Below are positions 1 to 6,748 of a DNA stretch of 64,000 nt, piece after piece; position 1 is the stretch's first letter, and the number at the start of each line of letters is the position of its first letter. The notes under the pieces were generated by a model. The model was not told the DNA's origin. It searched no databases and saw only the letters and a program-made list of their open reading frames with translations. This stretch comes from an uncultured Bilophila sp. (GTDB lineage: Bacteria; Desulfobacterota; Desulfovibrionia; Desulfovibrionales; Desulfovibrionaceae), in NCBI GenBank assembly GCA_910585945.1, contig CAJUHZ010000004.1, forward strand, positions 62,001 to 126,000, given 5' to 3'. The position numbers and the translations under genes were made by a program.

Positions 1-1
1 C

Positions 2-163
2 GCCCACATGTCGCGCCGGGCCGTCAGCGAAGGGCAAACAGTCCAGCGAGGCGACGTCATCGGCTATGTGGGGAGCACGGGGCGCAGTTCCGGTCCGCAC
101 CTGCATTATGAAGTGCGACTCAACGGCGTCAACGTGGACCCTCTCCGCTACATCCTCAATTAG
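2..163 (+). CDS. M23 (LytM) peptidase, C-terminal fragment
   Basis: Only the last 53 codons are in the window; the frame is open from base 2 and stops with TAG at 161-163. The visible residues contain the closing half of an M23/LytM zinc peptidase domain: a GD-IGYVGSTGRSSGPHLHYEV block, whose HLH carries the second metal-site histidines, followed by the usual NGVNVDPLRYI tail. The family cleaves peptide cross-links in peptidoglycan in the periplasm. Start, signal peptide and N-terminal domains are off the left edge, so it could equally be a catalytically inactive divisome-type LytM factor. A second M23 protein lies at 26495-27382; the two tails differ. Confidence 0.85.
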   Translation, partial: AHMSRRAVSEGQTVQRGDVIGYVGSTGRSSGPHLHYEVRLNGVNVDPLRYILN

Positions 164-199
164 GGCGTCCCACTATGGCCTTTGTCCTCTGCCTGCGTC

Positions 200-274
200 A
201 AAAAGGCTTTTTATTCCGGGCAAGTACCATAAGAGTATATTCCCTTCATAAAAAGTCTTTTTTCCCTGGCGGAG
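200..274 (+). repeat. two degenerate AAAAG-CTTTTTTCC hairpin-type repeats
   Basis: Positions 200-224 and 250-274 share the pattern AAAAAG, two bases, TTTTT, a C-rich stretch, then GGGCAAG or GGCGGAG. The same pattern recurs at 336-360, where it is flanked by GGCCGG arms and can fold into a long hairpin. The A-run and T-run pair with each other, so each copy could act as a weak hairpin-plus-T-tract terminator for the M23 gene upstream. Confidence 0.45.
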
Positions 275-310
275 AACAACATTTCTCGTGGTGTGCACAC
301 GCCCTGGAGG

Positions 311-372
311 CAGCCCTCATGAAAACGCCGGCCGCGAAAAGCTTTTTTCCGGCCGGCAAGACGCATATTGGC
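311..372 (+). repeat. dispersed repeat copy 1
   Basis: Bases 311-341 match the reverse complement of 36913-36943 at 30 of 31 positions (starting CAGCCCTCATGAAAACGCCG), and both continue into a CCGGCCGGCAAG block (here 349-360). The inner part can fold: GCCGGCC at 327-333 pairs with GGCCGGC at 351-357, around a GAAAA/TTTTC inner stem. Similarity fades after about 370, so this looks like one end of the longer element seen at 36788-36943 and 9838-9965. Confidence 0.75.
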
Positions 373-615
373 GTGGCGGAGGACGCAGCCTCTGGACGCG
401 TTAAACGCGCTTCGCCTGATCATGCCATATCTTTAGAGCATTTTGCGATTAAAAGTATCCATTTTTCAACCGCAACATTGCCGTCACTTCCCTGCGGAGC
501 GGGACAGGCGCGGCAAAACGCGGTTTGCCCGCTTGTTCGGCACGGGCGTCCGCTCTCGCGGCCACCGAGCGTTTGCCCACAATTCATTGGGAAAACGCTT
601 TAGGGCATATTAACC

Positions 616-635
616 TTGAGTTTGTACAAACTCAA
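616..635. promoter_or_regulatory. 20-bp perfect palindrome, operator-like
   Basis: TTGAGTTTGTACAAACTCAA reads identically on both strands with no loop, which is typical of a dimeric repressor site. It could also be a structured RNA element; the plus-strand side is followed about 10 bases later by a run of five T. It lies about 140 bases beyond the end of the minus-strand gene at 774, with no start codon nearby, so its target is unclear. Confidence 0.4.
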
Positions 636-773
636 AGGAACAGTTTTTACCCTGCCCCTTTGCATGATACAATGCCCGATCTGCTGTCGCATACACTTCC
701 GCAAAAATATGCTTTTTTGAGGATGCCACGCCGATACTACAAGAGATGCCGTCTGGGCGGACTCTCGAATTCG

Positions 774-1262
774 TCAGATAAGGCGATCGAAAATGACTGT
801 GTAGGTATTGCGGATAAGCAAGGCAAGCTTGAGACTGCGCGACGCCGTCTCCTGCTCCTTTTGCTTGAACAGCCCGACAATATGCGAGCTGGCCACCATA
901 AAATCGGTATCGCCCTTTTCGCGCAAGAGTTCCACATACCCCCGCGCCAGTTGAATGAAATCCAGCGCCCGTTGCGCTTCCCGCGAGTGAGCAGGGGCTT
1001 CGGCAAGCCGGGCGAGGAACATTTCAAACATCGTTTCCCCATCCTGTGGGAAGGAACGGTGCAGAGCCAGCCGCCACAGGCCGATGCTCAGGGCGCGCAA
1101 TTCGCGTATCAGGCGTTCCCTGCGTCTGAAATGCAACCGCTTGACTCCGAGCACGGCAAGTTCCCGCGCGAAATCCATGCTGTCAAGCACAGCCGAAAAA
1201 TTCGCGAGCACTTCATCGGCTGTATAAGGAGCTTGCGCGGACACAGACAATTCCTCAATCAT
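774..1262 (-). CDS. conserved-looking unknown protein coupled to the DEAD-box helicase
   Basis: A 162-residue protein starting MIEELSVSAQ. I do not recognise a family. It looks soluble and mostly helical: no signal peptide or membrane segment, a central Arg/Leu-rich part (HFRRRERLIRELRALSIG) and a charged C-terminal third. The start is fixed by its ATGA overlap with the helicase stop (TGA at 1259-1261 on the minus strand, ATG at 1260-1262), which suggests translational coupling and a role linked to the helicase or its RNA targets. A longer reading from 1562 is possible, but its extra 100 residues lie in the alternative frame of the helicase tail and look like basic low-complexity noise. Confidence 0.7.
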   Translation of the reverse strand: MIEELSVSAQAPYTADEVLANFSAVLDSMDFARELAVLGVKRLHFRRRERLIRELRALSIGLWRLALHRSFPQDGETMFEMFLARLAEAPAHSREAQRALDFIQLARGYVELLREKGDTDFMVASSHIVGLFKQKEQETASRSLKLALLIRNTYTVIFDRLI

Positions 1263-3091
1263 TCTTCGGAAGTGGCGGAAAGCGGACGCTCTTCCGCCGG
1301 CTTTCCGGAACGACGGCGTCCACGGCGACGTCTGGAGGGCGTTTTTTCCTGCCCTTCCGCGGGAACCGACGCGGACACGGCATCCGGATTTTGAGAGGCA
1401 GCTTCGATGCCGGCGGGATGCGCTTCGGCCTTCCTGCCGCCGGAGCGACGCTTGCCGCGTCTTGAAGGGCGTTCCCCTCCGTCCCCGCCCGGTGCGGACT
1501 TTGGACGGCGTTTGCTCCCAATCGGGAAGAATCCCGCCGGATTCATGTTCTTCTGGTAACAATCGTCCAAAAGAAGCGCCAAAAGGGGGAGCTGCTCCGG
1601 ATCCTCCGCAAGTTCACGCGCAAGCGGCTCGAAACGAGCCAGACGTTCCCGCTCCAATCCGCTCAACTGCCGGTTGCGCGCCTCCAGGATGGCGGTTACC
1701 CGCAGACCGGCGGCACGCGCCGCTTCCTCTTCGCTCGGCAGGGCGAGATTGAGCAGAGAAATCTTGTAAAATCGCGCGATGCGCTGCAATTCCATCTTTT
1801 CCATGATATCCACAAGGGAGATGACCACTCCGGCGGCCCCTGCCCGGCCGGTGCGCCCTGCCCTGTGGATATAGGATTCCCTGTCTTCAGGCGGCGTATA
1901 CAGCACAACGTGCGAAAGATCCGGAATGTCGATGCCCCGGGCCGCGACATCCGTCGCGACCAGAAAACGAACCTCACCCGCGCGCAGACGACCGAGCACG
2001 TTCTCCCTCTTGTTCTGCGAGAGATCAGCCGACAGTTCATCCGCATTGAAGCCGAACCCCTGCAACACCGCGGTAACATAATGCACATCGGACTTTGTAT
2101 TGCAGAAGATAATAGCCGAAGCGGGGTTTTCCACCTCAAGCACGCGCAGAAGGGCCCGATCCTTGTCCATGCGCTTGCACTCGCAATAAAGATGCTGCAC
2201 TTCGGCCACATGAACCTGATCGGCGGAGAGGGACAGAAGTTGCGGATCCTGGAGAAATTCCCCGGCCAGCCGCAGGACATGGGGCGGATATGTGGCGGAA
2301 AAGAGCGTCGCGTGAAGTTCCCGCTGCGGAAGATAGCGCTGGATTTCCTTCATGTCGGGGTAAAAACCGATAGAGAGCATTCTGTCGGCTTCATCAAAGA
2401 CAAGTTCCCGCACATGATCAAGGCTCAATGTCCGGCGAATCAAATGGTCAAGAACGCGGCCCGGAGTTCCCACAACGACGGCCACGCCGTTCTTGAGCGC
2501 ATCCATCTGCCTGCCGTAGGATACGCCTCCGTACACAGCGCATACGTCAAGGCCGCTCCCGCCGAAGAGGGCAGCCGCTTCACGCTCCACCTGCACGGCA
2601 AGCTCGCGCGTCGGCGTGAGAATCAGCGCCTGCACGGCACGCTTTGCCGGGTCAAGACGGGCGAGCAGGGGCAACAGGTACGCGCCGGTCTTGCCGCTTC
2701 CGGTACGGGACTGCACCATGATGTCGCGCCCTTCCAGCATATAGGGAAGCGCTCGCGCCTGAACGGGCATGAGAGAATTCCAGCCGGCTCTCGCGCATGC
2801 GTCCTGCAGATCCGGCGGCAACGAGGCGAGATCCACAGGGGGCAGGGCGTCCTCCGGTTCGTCCCCGGCATGGCTCCCGGCGGCATCCTTCGCCGCTCCG
2901 CCTGCCGGGAAAGGCGCAACATCTTCCCCCATGTCGGATGCCGGCGCTTGCGCGCCCGGCATGTCCCCGGCGTTGTCCGCCGGGTTTGCCGTCATCGGGT
3001 GATTCTGGACGGCCTGTCGTGGTTCGGCGTCCAGAGTGGAGAGCGTTTCGGCCGGACTTGCGGCATCTTCAGCCGGTAGATGTTCAGTCAT
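1259..3091 (-). CDS. DEAD-box ATP-dependent RNA helicase
   Basis: A 610-residue RNA helicase that uses ATP to remodel RNA duplexes, probably in ribosome assembly or RNA decay. Residues 1-85 are an acidic, Ala/Asp-rich extension. The core follows: Q motif near 104-111, motif I SRTGSGKT (128-135), PTREL (160-164), GTPGR (208-212), DEAD (233-236), SAT (265-267), then the second RecA domain with ARGID and HRAGRTGR. After the core comes a linker and a basic, Arg/Lys-rich low-complexity tail (about the last 110 residues) of the kind that binds RNA. Start chosen at MTEHLP because the upstream 30 codons lack homology-like character. The downstream 162-residue gene overlaps its stop. DeaD, RhlE and DbpA types cannot be separated by eye. 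Confidence 0.93.
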   Translation of the reverse strand: MTEHLPAEDAASPAETLSTLDAEPRQAVQNHPMTANPADNAGDMPGAQAPASDMGEDVAPFPAGGAAKDAAGSHAGDEPEDALPPVDLASLPPDLQDACARAGWNSLMPVQARALPYMLEGRDIMVQSRTGSGKTGAYLLPLLARLDPAKRAVQALILTPTRELAVQVEREAAALFGGSGLDVCAVYGGVSYGRQMDALKNGVAVVVGTPGRVLDHLIRRTLSLDHVRELVFDEADRMLSIGFYPDMKEIQRYLPQRELHATLFSATYPPHVLRLAGEFLQDPQLLSLSADQVHVAEVQHLYCECKRMDKDRALLRVLEVENPASAIIFCNTKSDVHYVTAVLQGFGFNADELSADLSQNKRENVLGRLRAGEVRFLVATDVAARGIDIPDLSHVVLYTPPEDRESYIHRAGRTGRAGAAGVVISLVDIMEKMELQRIARFYKISLLNLALPSEEEAARAAGLRVTAILEARNRQLSGLERERLARFEPLARELAEDPEQLPLLALLLDDCYQKNMNPAGFFPIGSKRRPKSAPGGDGGERPSRRGKRRSGGRKAEAHPAGIEAASQNPDAVSASVPAEGQEKTPSRRRRGRRRSGKPAEERPLSATSEE

Positions 3092-3130
3092 GAGAATTCC
3101 GGATGTAAAAATGTGATCATCGACAGCAGA

Positions 3131-3160
3131 ACAGTATGTCACACTCTGACAAGAATGCAA
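3131..3160 (-). promoter_or_regulatory. candidate sigma-70 promoter for the DEAD-box helicase
   Basis: On the minus strand, TTGCAT (3155-3160) and TACTGT (3131-3136) are 18 bases apart, with a TG just upstream of the -10 element. It lies about 40 bases upstream of the helicase start. Pattern only; no other evidence. Confidence 0.35.
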
Positions 3161-3389
3161 GAGTCGATAGCGAGAGGTCATACGGCCCTGGGGGCTTGTC
3201 CCCTGTGAACTGCCCGGGCGCGCCCCTGCCGCCGCATGGGTGCGGAAAATGTGTGGATCTCATCCGAACGGCGCGGAACGCCCTCTCCTGCAATGCCGGC
3301 CTGCCCTGTTCCTGAAGTGTGAACCGTATCTTTGCGGCGGGACAAAAATGAAAGGGCAATCTATTTATTTATATTTATAGATTAACTTT
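3161..3389. other. spacer between two minus-strand genes
   Basis: With the helicase leader this makes a 298-base gap. An AT-rich patch at 3360-3390 contains the inverted pair AATCTAT / ATAGATT with a 12-base loop, a weak candidate terminator for the radical SAM gene that stops at 3390. No coding frame here has a ribosome site or recognisable motif. Confidence 0.4.
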
Positions 3390-4505
3390 TTAACCACCTT
3401 CATTTCCAGAATTGGAACAGTTCCACACAAGAGTCCCCTTCTCCGCCGTCCAGATTACTCTGGCGGGATCCACGCCCAACGACTTCCACCGCGGGCGGAG
3501 CGTCCCCTGGTGGCCGAAAAAAAAGCCCTGGCAACGCTTCGGAAGCATCACCACGTCCGGAGCGCGGCCAACGGAACGGATATGTTCGGCCAGTGTCGTG
3601 AAAAGGGCTTCACCTTGAATGATCGCTCCCAACGCCGGGTGACGGGGGCCGGCCAGAACCGCCGCGTCAAGAGCCGGCTCTGGCGCGAGGCTCAGGCGGA
3701 TAACCGGTATTCCGGCGCGCCACGCGGCGGCAAGCCCCCGGCCCAGCGTCTGCACGGCGCAGTCTGTCTCCCAGGGGGCATAGCGGCCCTGCCTCCACAG
3801 TTCCGCCAAAGGCGTGTCGCGGATGACAAGGCACGGGTAAAAGCGCAGGCAGGCAGGGCCAAGAGCGAGCGATGTGGCGACGTCGGCAAGAAAACTTTCA
3901 GGCGTGGAACCGGGCATTCCGGGCAAAAGCTGAATGCCGAGTTCAAGCCCCGCGGCCTTCACCGCTTCGCAGCCGATCAATGCCTGCTCACCGGTATAAC
4001 CGCGCCGGGAAGCGGCCAGCGAGCCGTCCGCAAAACTCTGCACGCCCACCTCTACACGATCCAGCCCCGCTTGCCCGAGCCGCTCCAGATGGGCGGGATC
4101 AAGCGCATCGGGGCGGGTGGAGCAACGCACCCGGTTGACAAGCCCGCGCGCTTTGCATGCCGCGGCCAGACGCAGGCAGGCCATCTGCCGCTCGACAGGA
4201 AGCAGCGTGAAGGTGCCTCCGTAAAAACCCAGATCCGCCGGCTCGTTGCCCGACGCCGTGTCTTCTTTTCTTTTCCGCGCGGAAATGTTGAAGAACAGCT
4301 TGGCAAGAGATTCGGAGAATGATAGAGTATCAACCTTGGCGTTCCGCCCTGTCTGCTTGTCCTGATCGCAAAAGAGACAGCGATGCGGACAGCCGGCAAA
4401 AGGAAGAAAAAAAGGAATAACCGCGTGCCTTTCCTTCAGGGGAAGGTGTGGGACAATGCGGATCGACTCCGTTGCGTCAGAAAACTTTGTAAAGTGGTTT
4501 GACAT
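3390..4505 (-). CDS. radical SAM protein, Elp3/HemN-like
   Basis: A 371-residue radical SAM enzyme. The cluster motif is C39-x3-C43-x2-C46 (CPHRCLFC), followed by the GFYGGTF SAM-binding block near 92-98 and a GIQLLPGMPG block, features of the Elp3/coproporphyrinogen-oxidase-like branch (COG1243/COG0635 type). Such enzymes cleave S-adenosylmethionine through a [4Fe-4S] cluster to start radical chemistry; the substrate here is unknown. There is no acetyltransferase domain, so it is not full-length Elp3. The start at MSNHFTKF is uncertain because no strong ribosome site precedes it; the open frame reaches 4649, but the added residues look non-coding. It is divergent from the HIT gene across an AT-rich spacer. 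Confidence 0.85.
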   Translation of the reverse strand: MSNHFTKFSDATESIRIVPHLPLKERHAVIPFFLPFAGCPHRCLFCDQDKQTGRNAKVDTLSFSESLAKLFFNISARKRKEDTASGNEPADLGFYGGTFTLLPVERQMACLRLAAACKARGLVNRVRCSTRPDALDPAHLERLGQAGLDRVEVGVQSFADGSLAASRRGYTGEQALIGCEAVKAAGLELGIQLLPGMPGSTPESFLADVATSLALGPACLRFYPCLVIRDTPLAELWRQGRYAPWETDCAVQTLGRGLAAAWRAGIPVIRLSLAPEPALDAAVLAGPRHPALGAIIQGEALFTTLAEHIRSVGRAPDVVMLPKRCQGFFFGHQGTLRPRWKSLGVDPARVIWTAEKGTLVWNCSNSGNEGG

Positions 4506-4662
4506 GGTTACAGGTGAAATATATACAGTTGTCACGCGTTTTTTTCCTGTGCCGCCTCCGGTAGCCTTGCACACGGCGGAAAAAAAATCCAGTGTAACCG
4601 CACTTGCACACCGGGCAATCGCGTGAGCTATGACGACCACTTGAAACAAAAAATATTTTATT

Positions 4663-4691
4663 TTGAACCTGAAAATTTTATCAATTATTTC
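4663..4691 (+). promoter_or_regulatory. possible promoter for the HIT gene
   Basis: TTGAAC (4663-4668), a 17-base spacer and TATTTC (4686-4691) lie in a strongly AT-rich stretch 90 bases before the HIT start. AT-rich runs give many chance matches, so this is weak. Confidence 0.3.
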
Positions 4692-4777
4692 AGAATGTTA
4701 TTTGTACTCACGATTGCCCTGCACTTGCACAGGACGGCTGCTGTCTTCGCATATCCCGTTAGCCCAGGAGTAAAGTC

Positions 4778-5200
4778 ATGAGCGCCCACAACGACGACTG
4801 TCTTTTTTGCCGGCTGATCCGGGGGGAAATCCCGAGCGCTGTCGTATATGAAAACGAACAGGTCTACGCGTTTCTGGATATCAATCCGGTCTCCAGGGGG
4901 CATGTGCTGATCGTGCCCCGGGATCATGCGGAAACCCTTTTCGATATGCGCCCCGGGGCGGACGCGGCCCTGCTTGACGCAATGCGCAAGGTGGGCCGGG
5001 CGGTCATGCTGGCCACCGGGGCCGAAGGGCTTAACGTCGTCCAGAACAATTACAAGGCCGCCGGGCAGGAAGTGCCCCACGTCCATTGGCACCTTATCCC
5101 CAGACATGCCGGCGACGGGCATTCGCCCTGGCCGCACGGGAACTATGCCGATACGGAAGAAATGGGCGCCGTGGCGGCCGCTATCAAAAGCGCGTTGTGA
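4778..5200 (+). CDS. HIT family protein (HINT-type nucleotide hydrolase)
   Basis: A 140-residue histidine-triad protein. The catalytic triad HVHWH is at 101-105 and matches the family pattern HxHxH, followed by LIPRH. The N-terminal CLFC (8-11) and the later histidines resemble the zinc site of bacterial HINT proteins. The family hydrolyses AMP-linked substrates such as aminoacyl-AMP or phosphoramidates; the physiological substrate is usually unknown. AGGAG lies 8 bases before the ATG. About 100 bases separate it from the IHF-like gene downstream, so the two may be co-transcribed. Length is normal for the family. Confidence 0.93.
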   Translation: MSAHNDDCLFCRLIRGEIPSAVVYENEQVYAFLDINPVSRGHVLIVPRDHAETLFDMRPGADAALLDAMRKVGRAVMLATGAEGLNVVQNNYKAAGQEVPHVHWHLIPRHAGDGHSPWPHGNYADTEEMGAVAAAIKSAL

Positions 5201-5305
5201 GATCGCGCGGGACGCAAAAAGACATTTCGCCTGCCCCCTGACAGGGCGGGGAGCGGCGAGAACAAAAGAATATTCCGCGCTGACCTGGAATTTTTGGGAG
5301 GGAAC

Positions 5306-5611
5306 ATGAACGGAGCGCTCACCAAGGCCGACATAGTCGAAGCCATTTATGAGAAGACTGAAAAAAACCGCACTGATGTGAAAAACACCGTGGAGACGCT
5401 GCTCTTGCTCATGAAGCAGGCGATCAAGAAGGATCATGCGCTCCTTGTCAGCGGTTTCGGCAAGTTTGAAGCGTACAGCAAGCAGGCCCGCAAGGGGCGC
5501 AACCCCCAGACGGACGAATCCATCACCCTGCCTCCGCGAAAGGTTGTGGTTTTTCGTCTTTCCCGCAAGTTCCGGGCGGAACTCAACGGCGAGGAAGATC
5601 TGGCGGAATAG
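5306..5611 (+). CDS. IHF-alpha/HU family DNA-bending protein
   Basis: A 101-residue nucleoid protein. The family fold is clear: an N-terminal helix pair starting LTKADIVEAIYEK, the SGFGKFE turn (49-55), then the DNA-gripping arm GRNPQT (64-69), whose proline inserts between base pairs, and the closing VVVFRLSRKFR. The FGKFE and RNPQT forms resemble IHF-alpha more than HU, but it may work as a homodimer. The ATG at 5306 is preferred to an upstream TTG (5294) because GGGAGG lies just before it. The next gene starts 2 bases after its stop, so the two are probably co-transcribed. Confidence 0.92.
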   Translation: MNGALTKADIVEAIYEKTEKNRTDVKNTVETLLLLMKQAIKKDHALLVSGFGKFEAYSKQARKGRNPQTDESITLPPRKVVVFRLSRKFRAELNGEEDLAE

Positions 5612-5613
5612 AT

Positions 5614-6597
5614 ATGACGCCTGTCTATTTTGTCATTCCTGAAACGCAACGAAAAAAATGGCCCGCCCAACTGCATGAAGCAGCGCTGGGGCAGTATTCC
5701 GTTGATGAAATCGCAGCCTTTTTCACGGCCGGCGTTGATGTTCATATTCTCCAGACATGGTTATTGCTGAAAGAGCGGGAAAGAGAATTTTCCTTTCATC
5801 TTGTCTCTCATGCCGTGAAAGATGAAATATGCGTTTTCCACTATGACAACGCAAAACCCCGTCACGGTCTGCTTGACTGTTTTTCCATTGTGGTGCGGGC
5901 GGATCGCCCACCTGTTCCGTATGCGGACATTGTGCTTGAGCAGAACCCTCTCGCGTCGGGCGCGGCGTGGCATATGCCGCACTGGGTTCAGCCGGGGCTT
6001 ATCCCGCGGGATGAAAGCCGGGCAGATCGTCTTGAACGGATAGCCCTTGTGGGCAGCAGGCAATACCAGCCCTCCTGGGTTTTCGAGAGCGCATTCCTGA
6101 AACGCATGAGCGATCTGGGGATCGAACTCACGTTGATGGATGCGGGCAACTGGTGCGATTACAGCCGCATTGATGCGATTGTCGCCTTGCGGCCGGGGTT
6201 GTCGCTTCGCGTGCTGCAAACCAAGCCCGCCTCCAAACTCATCAACGCCTGGGCGGCGGGAACGCCCGCGCTGCTCGGCGTCGAGCCGGCCTATCAGGCG
6301 TTGCGTTCGCACCCGCTGGATTACCTTGAGATCACCGGTCCGGAAAGCCTGTTGTGCAACCTCCGCCGGATCAAGCAAACGCCGGGTCTGTACGCCGCGT
6401 TGCGACAGCGTTGCGCGTTGCGCGCCCCGGAGGGGGATCGTGCGCGCGTCTGCGCAAGGTGGCTCGATCTTTTCACCCATGCGGCGGAAATGAAAAAGCG
6501 CAATGCCCCACACTGCCGCGCCCGCAAAATGGTCCTCTATACAGGAGGGCGGCTCCATACCGCCTTTCTGAAGCGCTCCGGATTGTGGAAAGATTGA
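5614..6597 (+). CDS. GT-B-like glycosyltransferase-family protein, copy A
   Basis: A 327-residue soluble protein. It starts MTPVYFVIP and ends with a C-terminal half typical of GT-B sugar transferases: KPASKLINAWAAGTPALLG, then EPAYQALR and PLDYLEITGPES, the layout that binds the nucleotide-sugar in such enzymes. There is no signal peptide or membrane segment. It is a clear paralogue of the gene at 35804-36784, sharing HWVQPG, LERxALVGxRQY and NAWAAGTPALLG blocks and almost the same length (327 and 326). The start follows the IHF-like stop by 2 bases. Donor and acceptor cannot be told; a surface glycan is likely. The annotation as glycosyltransferase rests on motif shape rather than on a recognised close family. 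Confidence 0.65.
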   Translation: MTPVYFVIPETQRKKWPAQLHEAALGQYSVDEIAAFFTAGVDVHILQTWLLLKEREREFSFHLVSHAVKDEICVFHYDNAKPRHGLLDCFSIVVRADRPPVPYADIVLEQNPLASGAAWHMPHWVQPGLIPRDESRADRLERIALVGSRQYQPSWVFESAFLKRMSDLGIELTLMDAGNWCDYSRIDAIVALRPGLSLRVLQTKPASKLINAWAAGTPALLGVEPAYQALRSHPLDYLEITGPESLLCNLRRIKQTPGLYAALRQRCALRAPEGDRARVCARWLDLFTHAAEMKKRNAPHCRARKMVLYTGGRLHTAFLKRSGLWKD

Positions 6598-6748
6598 TCG
6601 CTCCGCTCATGCGGCAACGATGAGGCTCCGGAAGGTCTTCGAGCGGACTTGACGCGCCTTTCCAAGGCCGGCACAATGTTTCATGCATTTTTCCGCCGGC
6701 CCTGCAGGGGCAGCCCGCGTTTGAAACACTCCGCATGACGAGGCAGCC

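Larger units (their letters stand above)
164..773. other. 610-nt stretch without a gene, rich in repeats and palindromes
   Basis: No credible coding frame lies here: the open frames lack ribosome sites and family motifs or are antisense extensions of neighbours. The first 200 bases are AT-rich compared with the rest of the window. They carry three degenerate copies of an AAAAG-CTTTTTTCC motif (200-224, 250-274, 336-360), the last inside a repeat shared with 36788-36943. A 20-bp perfect palindrome sits at 616-635. The M23 gene ends at the left edge and the minus-strand gene ends at 774, so the stretch lies between convergent genes, where terminators rather than promoters are expected. Confidence 0.7.

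Noticed and set aside
525..1394. 289-codon plus-strand frame
   Set aside because: Antisense to the helicase and its coupled gene; no ribosome site, low-complexity Arg/Pro translation.
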